NCBI GenBank assembly: GCA_964058805.1
Contig: CAXKVV010000626.1
Location: forward strand, 1-64,000
Direction of reading: 5' to 3'
Length of the DNA stretch: 64,000 bases
Source of the DNA: Schoenoplectus triqueter
Lineage: Eukaryota > Streptophyta > Magnoliopsida > Poales > Cyperaceae
Below are positions 1 through 9,901 of this stretch, in pieces. Both the position numbers and the translations under genes were made by a program. The notes beneath the pieces were generated by a model that was given only the letters and a program-made list of their open reading frames with translations, was not told where the DNA came from and did not search any database. Numbering within the stretch: position 1 is the first letter of the stretch; every line of letters begins with the position of its first letter.

Positions 1-153
1 AGGTAGTTGGAATGTAGGGTCCTTAACAGGTAAGTTAAGAGAGTTAGTTGGTACACGGGAAAAGAACGAAATAGAAATGGTGTAGGTATCTTAATTGATA
101 AGAGTCTCAAGAATGGAGATATCGCAGTTAGGAGACAAGGGGACAGGATTATC

Positions 154-2729
154 ATGATCAAATTGATTTTTGGAGATTTAGTCTTGAACGTCATCAGTGC
201 GTATGCCCCACAAGTAGGTTTGAGCGATGATGTCAAGAGACGATTCTGGGAAGACTTAGAGGACATAGTTAGAGGAGTGCCTAGTAGTGAAAAAATCTTC
301 ATTAGAGGTGATTTTAATAGTCATGTTGGCACAGGTAGAGGGGGGTTTGAGAGGGTACATGGGGGTTTTGGATATGACGAACAGAATCAAGAGGGAGAAG
401 ATATCTTGAACTTCGCTATAGCTTATGACCTCATGGTAGCGAACACCTTCTTTAGAAAGAAAAAATCACATTTAATTACTTTCAGCGGTGGTCAACACTC
501 GAGCCAGATCGATTTTGTCCTGACTAGAAGGGAGGAGAGACCAAACTGCATGGATTGTAAGGTTATACCTGGCGAGTGTGTTGTCACACAACACAAACTT
601 TTGGTGACTAATTTTTATTTTCAGGTATGCGTTCGGCGAGATAGAGGCATGAAAATAATGAGAACGAGGTGGTGGAAGCTCAAAGGGGACGTTTCTCAGG
701 TGTTTAAGAATAGAGTTATTGTAGAAAGATCGTGGAACGAAGGTGAGGATGCGGATAATATGTGGAAGAAGATGGCGACTCACATTCGGAAGGTGGCTAT
801 AGAGGTGTTTGGAGTAACTAGAGGGAATAAACGTGAACTTAAAGACACTTGGTGGTAGAATGATGAAGTACAAAAGACTATCAATGAGAAGAAAGAATGT
901 TATAAACATTTACATCACAACAAGAGTGATGAAAACATATAGAAGTACAAAGAAGCTAGAAGAAACGCAAAGAAAGCTGTGAGCGAAACAAGGGGTCAGG
1001 CATACACAGAGTTGTATCGGAAATTAGATACGAAAGAGGGCGAAAATGATGTCTACAAGATGGCTAAACTTCGAGAAAGAAAGACAAGAGACTTCCACCA
1101 AGTTAAATGTATTAAGGATGAGGCTGATAGACTTTTGGTGAAAGATGAGGAGATTAAGAACAGATGGAGAGCATACTTCGACAAGCTATTCAACGATGAG
1201 AGTGAGAAAATCACGATCGAGTTGGATGACTCAATTGACGCCAATAAGAGATTTGTTCGGAGAATTCAAGAGTCTGAGGTGAAAGAAGCTTTAAAAAAGA
1301 TGAAAACAGGTAAGGCGTTAGGACCGGATGACATCCCGATTGAGGTATGGAGATGTCTTGGAGATATAGCAATAGTGTGGCTCACTAAACTATTTAATAC
1401 CATTTTTTGATCCAATAAGATGCCTGATGAGTGGAGAAGAAGTATATTAGTATCAATCTTCAAGAATAAAGGAGATATTCAAAGTTGTACTAATTACAGA
1501 GGAATTAAACTCATGAGTCATACCGTGAAGCTTTGGGAGAGAGTGATCGAGCATCGTTTAAGAAAACTGACAACTGTCTCTAAAAATCAGTTTGGTTTTA
1601 TGCCTGGGAGGTCCACTATGGAGGCGATTTTCTTGATAAGACAACTTATGGAGAGACATCGAGAACAGAAGAAGGACCTACATATGATATTTATTGATTT
1701 AGAGAAAGCGTATGATAAAATTCTGAGAAATATCATGTGGTGGGCGCTCAAAAATAACTAGTCCCAACAAAGTACGTTACCCTTATTAAGGATATGTACA
1801 CAAATGTTGTAACTTGTGTCAGAGCATGTGACGGCGAGTCCGATACATTTCCTATTAAGATAGGATTACATCAAGGATTAGCATTGAGTCCATATATTTT
1901 CACCTTAGTGATGTATGAAATCACAAAGGATATACAAGAAGATATTCCTTGGTGTATGCTCTTTGCTAATAATGTGGTGCTGATTGACGAGAGCAGAATT
2001 GGAGTCAATCAGAAACTAGAGTTGTGGAGACAAACTTTAGAATCGAAAGGTTTTAGACTTAGTAGGACAAAAACTGAATATATGAGGTGTCAGTTCAGCG
2101 GGGAAAACTTAGATGACGGAGATGTTAGTTTGGATGGACGAGTAGTACCCATGAATGACACATTTTGGTATTTGGGATCGATATTGCAGAGTGAAGGAGA
2201 GATCGATGAAGATGTGAGTCATAGAATAAGAGCTGGATGGGTAAAATGGAGACAAGCATCTGGTGTTCTTTGTGACAAGAAGGTCCCAAACAAACTAAAA
2301 GGCAAGTTCTACAGGACGGTGATTAGACCTACGATGTTGTATGGCGCAGAATGTTGGGCTACAAAAGGACAACACATCCAAAAGATGAGTGTAGCTGAAA
2401 TTCGGATGTTGCGTTGGATATGTGGCCACACAAGGAAAGATTGAATCAGAAATGATGATATTAGGGACAAACTTGGGGTAGAACCAATTCAAGATAAACT
2501 AGTCCAACATCGTTTGCGTTGGTTTGGTCATATCCAACGAAGGCCTCCTGAAGCATCAGTACGCAGCGGTATTTTAAGTCATCCTGAAAATACAAGAAGA
2601 GGAAGAGGTCGACCGAGACTGACATGGGAGGAAGTAATAAAAAGATATTTGAAGGAATGAAATATACCCAAAGAGCTTGCTTATGATAGGAGTGCGTGGA
2701 AGATAGCGATTCATGTACCTGAAACATGA
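154..2729 (+). pseudogene. RTE endonuclease-reverse transcriptase polyprotein, degenerate
   Basis: The frame opening at 154 gives the endonuclease domain (YAPQVGL, then RGDFNSHVG, the usual GDFN core). The same frame continues after in-frame stops near 856, 940 and 1408 into the reverse transcriptase (GPDDIPIEVW, FGFMPGRSTMEA, MIFIDLEKAYD). One base is lost near 1760, and from about 1763 the frame shifts into GLHQGLALSPYIF. The catalytic box that should read F/YADD reads FANN at about 1963-1974, so both metal-binding aspartates are gone. A CGA-to-TGA change at 2442 stops the frame before the C-terminal part, which runs to 2729. The original would have been one protein cutting DNA and copying its RNA at the nick. 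This copy cannot be active. Confidence 0.88.
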
Positions 2730-2924
2730 TTTAGGAGTTAGAATCTAATAGTAGAGTTATAGATTTTATATTCTTAGATTTTTTTTAAGGATTTTAGGTT
2801 TTAGAATTTAGAAATATATTTCAGAAATAGAGGTTTAGATAGAATTTTAAGATTTAGAATTTAGAATTAGGTTTTTAAAATAGGATTTTAGAATTGAGAA
2901 ATAAATTTTATAATAGAGGTTTAT

Positions 2925-3030
2925 TGTACTATTATTATTATTGTTATTATTGCTACTATTATTAACATATTATCATTATCATCTTTATTTATATATTATT
3001 ATTATTATTATTATTATTATTTATTTATTT
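2925..3030 (+). repeat. ATT-rich microsatellite in the RTE 3' region
   Basis: Runs of ATT, interrupted by a few other bases, lie between the end of the RTE coding part and its terminal motif. The second RTE copy has a matching ATT/ATC stretch at 57470-57620, so it belongs to the element. Confidence 0.8.
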
Positions 3031-3162
3031 ATTTTTCTTCCATCATATTCATTATTATCACTGATATTTGAGATATTTGATCTTATGTTTTCCGATTGGG
3101 TTTCATTTCTAGCCTACCCCAATTTATTTGGGATTAAAAGCTTGTTGTTGTTGTTGTATCTC

Positions 3163-3295
3163 TTGTGCAATATTGGTCAGGTACATTCTCTTCGCGACTC
3201 GCTGGAAGGATCAAGATGTGGACTGTGTACCGATACCAGAGAATTTGGAAATGATCCCTATCCGAGTGCTGGGCTCAGTTCTTCTCCTGGCATGA
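3163..3295 (+). other. Possible last coding exon of a host gene
   Basis: Directly after the RTE tail an open frame reads about 38 residues from 3182 (including ATRWKDQDVDCVPIPENLE) and stops with TGA at 3293. The DNA is less AT-rich than its surroundings, and a splice-acceptor-like CAG precedes it at 3178-3180. A second frame is also open here (ending at 3300), so the frame is not certain. I do not recognise the product. The gene body would lie left of the RTE insertion, outside the window. Confidence 0.25.
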
Positions 3296-4049
3296 GTTAG
3301 AAAGAAGTTCAAATGAAGTACATCAAATAATTCTTCGTCTGTGATTTCATATTGTCTCTGTTTGAGTTGTTTTCATTGCTAGTGCGCTGCTTATATGTTT
3401 TTTTCCTGTTTTTTTAGGGATTGACATTAAAATCATTTGACAATAAGGGTTTTGGATACACTGAAGGATTTAGGGTTTTACTGGTTTAGAAAGAATCTTT
3501 GGAGTCTGAGTCTGTAAAGTTATGGTTTCTTCTTGGGGTAGCAAAATCTAACTCAAATTGAGAAACTCATTCAAACCATCCGGATTCGAATCTGATTTAA
3601 TTTTTTTTTAAAAAGACAAACTGATTCGATTCGAGATCAAATAACCTGCAATATAAAAAGATACAAACGTATAATCCGACCTACGCGATCCAACACGTCC
3701 TGAATAAGTTTGGCCTTTTAGAAAACGATGAAGATTCTGAATAAAGAACTGTTTTTTTTTTTTTTGACAAAAAGTAACTTTTGTGAGTCATCAATTCCAT
3801 TAACTGAAATCATAAAATACAATATGGAGTTCAAATGGAAGGCCACTCCTTGTTAAACATGGTAGTAGTACACTTTATCAGCCTCCAACTGTGATCTACG
3901 CTAGTATAAGTACTGCAAAAATGCACACACTCAAGGTGGAGAAACCAATATCAAGTTCACAAACTGAAAATACATCAAAGCCAACAACTGAAATAGTAAA
4001 ATAAAGATACTATAGCACAACCCTTTCTAATAGGAGGCTCAGCAGGCCA

Positions 4050-4123
4050 TCAGTTTTCCTCCTGCCCTGTATCAGAATCTGAATGATACTTCATAATCCT
4101 GACATTTTCTCCCATTCGGCTGC
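4050..4123 (-). other. Possible last coding exon of a minus-strand gene
   Basis: On the minus strand a good acceptor (TTTTGTGGACAG) is followed by a short open frame, GENVRIMKYHSDSDTGQEEN and stop at 4050-4052. The acidic end resembles a normal protein C-terminus, but no upstream exon is visible before the Helitron that begins at 4247. No identity can be given. It would be convergent with the candidate exon at 3163-3295. Confidence 0.25.
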
Positions 4124-4246
4124 CTGTCCACAAAACAAAATGTGAGCAAGTAAAGAGGCCGTGTAAATCTAAAAACTTCCCATAATGCGGCTTACGCTGT
4201 CCGTAATATTTTCCCTTCAATAACTGCCCACTCTAAAAAAATACAA

Positions 4247-4707
4247 ACTATACTATTATATAAAGAATCTAAAAATTGAAGGGTCCATTTTTTATTATGG
4301 TATTTTTTTTATTATACTCATTTTATCCCTCAATTAGACGGATAATATTTATTTTTGGTTGATCGAACGTATGTGATCGCGTCCATTGATCCCCTCTTTC
4401 TCTCCATTTCTTTCCCATATATACTATTATTTACATAATATTATTTTTTTTATTTAGCAACCTTGTGCATATTTGGTAGGATATTAATGGTGATAATATA
4501 TGTTAGAATAATTTATTTTTCTTGCCATAAAAATTATGAATCATTAACTCATATTGTGCAAAAATCTCATCCAAGATTAAATATGTCTTTATTATAGGTT
4601 TTCTCTATAATTTGATGAATTTATAATTTAATATTAGATAAATGTGATTTTTTTTATCTTATAATGTTTTTATGTTTAAATAAAAGAGTCTGCTGGTATA
4701 TAGCTAG
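4247..4707 (+). mobile_element. Non-autonomous Helitron, copy 1 (decayed 3' end)
   Basis: Same sequence as the copies at 12236-12704 and 35894-36363. The 5' end reads ACTATACTATTATATAAAG, where the other copies have the Helitron-typical TC start. The 3' end is CTAG, but about ten bases of the GC-rich subterminal segment (GCAACGCGCG in copy 3) are missing and the following base is A, not T. It is the oldest-looking of the three. It has no coding capacity. Confidence 0.75.
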
Positions 4708-5021
4708 ATATAATAATTTTAATTTTATTTATTATATAATTGATGATTTATAGCACTTAAATGCTTATATACCATATAAAGATGATAATATTTGTGAAAT
4801 GGTAAGAGGTATTGTAATATGGATAATTTGGAAAGAACGAAATAAATTAATTTTTCAGGGGGTATTTGCAAAAGTGTTAGATCACTTGGAGGAGAAATAA
4901 TAGCCTTACTCAAATATTAGGGACAAATTAAAGGAAGAAGATGCTTAGATAATTTACATTTAATTGTACCTTCAAATATTAATAATTTACCATTGTAGAT
5001 TATAGAAGAACATTTAATTTT

Positions 5022-5145
5022 GGGAAAATTGTCAAAATGCCACCCCGAAACTCCTAATTTGTCAAAATGCCACCGCAAATTTACCAGTTCCTATAATGCC
5101 ACCTTAAAACCAACTTAATTGTCTAATTACCACTTATGTTGTATT
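5022..5145 (+). repeat. MULE-1 left terminal inverted repeat
   Basis: Pairs with 8616-8739. Within it the phrase ATGCCACC occurs at 5037, 5067 and 5096, that is at 30- and 29-bp steps. Confidence 0.88.
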
Positions 5146-5395
5146 CTTATACATTTTAATTTATTAAAATAGCAAAATAAATTAACAGTTAAAAAGTATT
5201 TTGGTATTTCCGAATTTACCCTTCTCACATTCTAATACAAAAACCATTTCCGACAGCTGATTTTGGTTTCCTCTTCAAACCTACAGATGGAAGGGCAATT
5301 CCGACAGTTTTCTCCTCCGATCTCCTCCTCTGATCTCCATCGCCAGGTCAAATCCGCTAAACTCCTCATATCGCCTAGCGTCTCCTGTCCTCCTC

Positions 5396-6345
5396 ATGCA
5401 TCGCCACACTCCGCCTCTCTCCTCCACACACGGATCTTCATCCAGTGCCGCCTATGATAGCTTCCTACTGATCAAATCGTGCCCAGATTGCAGAATGAAA
5501 ATGGTAAGGCTTGTTAGCAATTCGACGGCGAATCCGGGAAAGACCTTTTACAAATGCTCTACTAATAAATCAGTACGTAAATATATCCAGACAATTTTAG
5601 GGTTGAATTGATATCGAGTTTCATCTGGCTTTGATATCGACCCATTGCTATTTTAAGGTTTTAACAATTATTGTTGTTTTCAATTCACCACAGTAATTAA
5701 AGAGAATTTTAGTGTTTCATTTCATATTTCCATCACTGTAATTCAATCTGTACCAATTGGTACCAGTTTGTGTCGGAACATCAGTGGTACCAGTTTTTTT
5801 TCCAATTTGTATGTAATTGGTACTAGTTTCCATCCGAACATATGCATCAAAATAATTGGTACCAGTTTTCAATATGTTTGTAATTGGCATCAGTTTCCAT
5901 CAATTTCCAATATGTATGTAATTAGTACCAGTTTTGATGTTAACAAAAAGGCTTGTACAAATGCATGAAAATAAAGGGGAAAAAGGGTAATTAAAGGGCA
6001 ATTGCCTGTACCATACTCCCTTGGAAAATATTAGTATGTACCTTCTTTATGAGGAAAACAAATAAAGCTTTAACATATATTTTGTTTGTGAATTTGTTTT
6101 CAATATATAGAAGCTATCTAAGTGCAAGTTTTTCATGTGGGACGATGAATATAGATGCACTTTCGAGACAGGAGAAATACTTTGGCGGAGCAAAATATTA
6201 TTGAGCATGAGATATCGGATATTACCATGAATGAAGCACGGATAGACGATGAGAAGCTCGTAGAATTGAAGAAGAAAAAAGTCCTCGTTAATATGATCCT
6301 TATTGTGTTAATTTGTATTTTTATTGTAATAATATTTAAGTATTA
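5396..6345 (+). pseudogene. GRF zinc finger plus membrane-segment protein of MULE-1, frameshifted
   Basis: Exon 1 (5396-5572) starts MHRHTPPLSS and carries the first half of a GRF-type zinc finger: CPDC, then MVRLVSN, then NPGKTFYKC. The donor GTACGT follows in phase 0. Exon 2 starts at 6111 after TATATAG with KCKFFMWDDEY, the second half of the finger. Behind the finger, near 6155, the reading frame moves by one base. The downstream frame reads a charged stretch with EHEISDI and LVELKKKK, then a hydrophobic segment (VLVNMILIVLICIFIVIIF), then stop at 6345. The MULE-2 copy aligns through MH, the finger, CEISDI and the hydrophobic end, so the frame change is a lesion in this copy. GRF fingers bind nucleic acid in other proteins; the role inside a MULE is not known to me. 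MuDR of maize also carries a second gene (mudrB), but I see no sequence likeness to claim. Confidence 0.65.
5740..5945 (+). repeat. Degenerate repeats of AATTGGTACCAGTTT in the GRF intron
   Basis: The phrase TTGGTACCAGTTT or close variants (TTGGTACTAGTTT, TTGGCATCAGTTT, TTAGTACCAGTTT) occurs about seven times, with spacers such as CAATATGTATGTAA. It lies wholly inside the intron of the MULE-1 GRF gene. Confidence 0.7.
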
Positions 6346-7204
6346 ATTCTTCCCTTTTATGTTATATTTGGATGCTAATTGTAGTGGATGCTAATAAAAT
6401 GCTAATTAAGTAGTGGTTTAAAAATTTCCTATTTGTATGCTAATTGTAATGGATTAAAAACTAAAAAAATTCATGCACTGGATTTTCTTTTATCTATGTT
6501 TTTCCGCCTCTATTTACACCACGAATCGAGTAAGAAAGAGATATAGCCTCCCTGTCTGGCCTCAGTGCAGAAATCTATGCTTTAATAATGGTGTTATGCT
6601 TGTTCATTTGAATATTTTTTTTCTTGCTAAATTCTTAATTTAATGTTTCATAGTCCTGCTATCTCTTGGAATATGTTTTCAATAACAATAAATACCATAT
6701 CTATCACATTTTAATTTGGCAGAATTGCCCTAATCTAATTGGCTTTGCAGGTTGTTCAGTCTTTACAATTCAACTTGAAGGTATGTTTACCAAACTCTCC
6801 CTCCAGTCGTGTAATCAAATGTTATCCTTGTTTTGCTGCAAAGGGCCCTGGACAAGATATGTGAAGTAACAAATGTTTTTTTTTTCTTTTTTTTACTGTT
6901 TCAACGTCAGAAGCATAGAACCACCACCATTTCTAGATGATTTTGCAGTAAATATATGGGTAATGAACCAATGTAAATATTAGCAATCAAAATAGATAGT
7001 CCATCAAAATTATAAATAAGTCCAGAAAAAATTTAAAATAGTATCAAATTATAAATAACCCCATTCAACAAATATAAGTGTTCCAACTTCATGCACAATC
7101 ATTTCTTGTATTGTTGCTTCTTTTCCTGCCAATGTGAAAAGCAAAGAAATTATATTATAGATATAAGTTTTCATAAACAGTTTGAGATTTTTATTACACT
7201 ACAT
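6346..7204. other. Interior of MULE-1 without a clear gene
   Basis: AT-rich interior. A possible short exon lies at 6751-6780: an acceptor (GGCTTTGCAG), ten codons (VVQSLQFNLK) and a donor (GTATGT). MULEs often pick up pieces of host genes and this could be one, but ten residues are too few to name a source. Confidence 0.3.
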
Positions 7205-8009
7205 AAGTATATGACACCTTTTATTGGAGTCTAATCTTGAATTTGAAGCATCTTCAGGTAGAGGTTCTTTGCACGTTCTTTGTTGATGGCCAAACTGTTT
7301 ACATCGCTTACATTGCTATTTTTCGATGTTAACATCAGGAAACTATGCATTGAGTTCAATCTTAGGATTTTGAGGGTCATATGCTATGATTGGTCCACTA
7401 TCAACTTCATCATCTATGACCGACTCCTTGTGCACTTCACCTTCTTCAATATCAATGTCTACATACTCATGCACATTGCCCTCATCATCATCAAAACCAT
7501 ACATATCCTCTTCATTGACTCCCACATACTCATTACACTCGTTATCATCGACTCGTTGAGAGCTTTTCATTTGGGTTTCATCATCAAGTGCAACGCTTGG
7601 TGTTGGTTGAGATGGAGTGCATGCACAATTGGGGGTTGTATTGCTACACTTCGAGCTACTATCCGAATCACAAACTACTACATAAAGTAAAAAATTTCTT
7701 TTCTTTTGGTACATATTAAACATCTCAAGTATTTGCGACTCAGAAACTATTTCCACGTCTCTACCCTCTTTTTTGTCAAACATCCATATTTTGGGCTTTT
7801 GACAATTGCCCCAAGTTATCTCACCAGATAGGTCACTAACCATATCACACAATGAGAATCTATCAGAATCCACCCTCCATTTCAATATCTTTCCTTTTAC
7901 GTATATTTTTTTTACCGTCATTTTGTTTGTTGAGAAATCCTTCAATCTTGACATCTATATTAAAAGTTGTTTCTGAATCCAAGTAATTAGGCATCCATGC
8001 ATTATCCAT
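7205..8009 (-). pseudogene. MuDR-type transposase of MULE-1, internally deleted
   Basis: The minus-strand ATG at 8009 opens MDNAWMPNYLDSET and leads into FNIDVKIEGF, the start of the PB1-like region of plant MuDR transposases. An extra A in a run near 7915 shifts the frame to IYVKGKILKWRVDSDRFSL, which continues through an acidic linker to NPKIELNA and a stop at 7343. Only about ten codons follow before a C-terminal zinc knuckle (CKRCKQFGHQQRTC, about 7270-7315) in the same orientation, after another stop. The MuDR DNA-binding domain, the DDE catalytic core and the SWIM finger are absent, so a large internal deletion joined the N- and C-terminal parts. The remnant is homologous to that of MULE-2. 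Confidence 0.8.
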
Positions 8010-8305
8010 CTTTATTAATAATAGTGAAATTCAACGGTCCTACAGAGAAAAAATTATAATATTTCTCATGTTAGTCAAGTGTGTATAAATTATTTTCTTA
8101 AGTATTTCATTTCTATATAACATAGATATTTAACAATAATAACAACAAAAGTTCTGTCATGTAGTTTGAAGAATATTCAGATTACTTCCGCTAGCGACTT
8201 GGCAGCGGTACCAAATTGTGCATTTTTCTCATACGAAAGGGATTGAAAAATATTGAAGAAATTTTATTTTTAACCTGATGAAGCAGTGATGGTGCGTCAA
8301 TACAG

Positions 8306-8455
8306 ATTAGGCGACTGGCGGTTGGGCGACCAGTGCTTGGGCGATCGGCGGTTGGGGGACCGAAGGTTGGGCGACCGAAGGTTAGGCGACCGGCGGTTGG
8401 GCGACCGGCGGTTGGGCGACCGGCGCTTGGGCGACCCACGCTTGGGCCACTGGTG
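8306..8455 (+). repeat. 15-bp G-rich minisatellite upstream of the MULE-1 transposase gene
   Basis: About ten units of GTTGGGCGACCGGCG with small variations lie between the transposase start (8009) and the right terminal repeat. The repeat leaves open frames on both strands (GDRRL on plus, GRPTA on minus), which are by-products of the 15-bp period, not proteins. Confidence 0.88.
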
Positions 8456-8615
8456 TGGGCGACTCGCGAGGGAGAGTTACCAAAACCTAGGTCACGTTTT
8501 TGATTTGTTTTTGAATTAATTTGCGTAAGAAGAAGAATGAATTTACAATACAGATTGGAAGGGCAATTATGTCTATACGTAAAAAGTGATTAATTTTAAA
8601 TACTTTTAAATTATT

Positions 8616-8739
8616 TGTACAGTATAAGTGGTAATTAGACAATTAAATTGGTTTTAAGGTGGCATTATAGGAACCGGTAAATTTACGGTGGCATTTTGAC
8701 AAATTAGGAGTTTCGGGGTGGCATTTTGACAATTTTCCC
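8616..8739 (-). repeat. MULE-1 right terminal inverted repeat
   Basis: Inverse of 5022-5145, ending CAATTTTCCC. It carries the same three GGTGGCAT phrases (near 8657, 8688 and 8717). Confidence 0.88.
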
Positions 8740-8748
8740 TTTAATTTA

Positions 8749-9361
8749 GGTTTAATAAGGCACAACGAGGTAGAGCAAGATCATTTGTTTGGCGCAAGAA
8801 CTAATTTGGAGTTAGTGAATCATACTAGTAGTTATGATATATCAGTAGGCATACAACATCCTAGTTAAAGAAATTTATTTTGTGTTGGTATTGTTCTATT
8901 TTTTCCTTGTTTTAGCGGGAATTGAACAGTTTGCGGTTAAGAGGTTATACTTTTTGGGACTTCAAAGGAGATTGGAGAATTATAGACCTTGATTTTTGTA
9001 ATTTGTGATTTGTGATGCTGTAATAGTTTTTTCGGACTTCAAAGGAGGTTATGCTTTTTAAGACTTCAAAGAAATTTGAAACTCTATCCCAGTCATTTGA
9101 GATTGAGTTTCAAACTAGAAGTTGATTATCCGTGTAAATTTGCAATGTAACCAGACTATTTATTTATTTTTATTTATTTTAATTACTCAAAATAAAAAAA
9201 TTTGTGTTCCCTTCGCTTTTATTGGTATTGTACTCTGGAGTGTCATACGAGTCTGTACCATGCATGTACTGTCAAACTATTGGGTCAGACTCTAAATTCA
9301 GTAAAGAAGGAATTATATTTTTTTTTGGCTCAGACTCCAATGCAATTCTCACTCTTACAAT
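8749..9361. other. Intergenic, no gene seen
   Basis: AT-rich. The phrase GGACTTCAAAGGAG recurs near 8958 and 9035 with further variants, so the stretch may be the worn remainder of a repeat. Nothing codes convincingly. Confidence 0.5.
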
Positions 9362-9893
9362 TAGGGCGGCAAAAAAAGTTCGAAATTCGTAATTCGTTCG
9401 TGTTCGATTCGAAAAAAGTTTGTTCGATTCTAGTTCGAAATTAATTTCAAATCAAACTGATTCGATTCGAAATTATATCGAATCAAACTCAAACCATGGT
9501 GAGTTCGTTCGAAATGTGTTCGCGAACTATTTTTGTTTGAATTTGTATTAATTATTTGATTGTTTGAGACTTTGAGTAGTATGAATTTATATGAAATATA
9601 TTAATTTTTGTTGAATGAACTTTTAGTTTTGTATGTATTTGTATTAAATTGATATTTTTTATATTTAATTATGTTATTTTGATATGAATTATGGAATTTG
9701 TTCACCTAATAATTCTATTTCGAACTATTAACGAATCGAACCGAACAGTTCGAACTTTTAACGAATCGAATTTCGAACTATGATTTGAGTTTGAAACTAT
9801 TTATCTATTTTGAATCAAACTAGTTCGAAATATGTTTTAAATCAAACTCGAAAACATGTTAGTTCGTTCGTGTTCGATTTGTTTGCAGCCCTA
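9362..9893. mobile_element. hAT-type MITE, 532 bp
   Basis: The ends TAGGGCGGCAAA and TTTGCAGCCCTA are inverted repeats with one mismatch. They are flanked by perfect 8-bp direct repeats CTTACAAT (9354-9361 and 9894-9901), the target size of hAT elements. The interior has no coding capacity and is unusually dense in TTCGAA and GTTCG phrases near both ends. Confidence 0.88.
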
Positions 9894-9901
9894 CTTACAA
9901 T

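Larger units (their letters stand above)
1..3160 (+). mobile_element. RTE-clade LINE (non-LTR retrotransposon), 5' end outside window
   Basis: The stretch encodes, in order, an apurinic-type endonuclease, a reverse transcriptase and the short C-terminal region of plant RTE elements, followed by an AT-rich 3' region. It ends near 3157 in a repeated GTT tail right after the motif around 3115-3145 (CCCAATTTATTTGGGATTAA), which is how plant RTE elements end. A second, shorter copy at 56840-57715 ends in the same motif and tail, which supports this right boundary. The left boundary and any target duplication lie outside the window. Stops and a frameshift show the copy is dead. Confidence 0.9.
5022..8739. 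mobile_element. MULE-1: Mutator-like element with long TIRs
   Basis: Terminal inverted repeats of about 125 bp begin GGGAAAATTGTCAAAATGCC on both sides. They are flanked by 9-bp direct repeats TTTAATTTT (5013-5021) and TTTAATTTA (8740-8748), matching at 8 of 9 positions, which is the Mutator target size. Inside are a GRF zinc finger gene on the plus strand near the left end and an internally deleted MuDR-type transposase on the minus strand near the right end, so the two genes converge. The same plan is seen in MULE-2. With its transposase core missing, the element would need help to move. Confidence 0.88.

Noticed and set aside
8306..8455. Regular short repeats resembling a CRISPR array.
   Set aside because: Units abut with no unique spacers and the setting is a plant transposon; this is a minisatellite.
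8191..8519. Open frames on both strands reading GDRRLGDRRL and GRPTAGRPTA, like a repetitive protein.
   Set aside because: They follow directly from the 15-bp minisatellite, occur on both strands, and lack any gene context inside the MULE.
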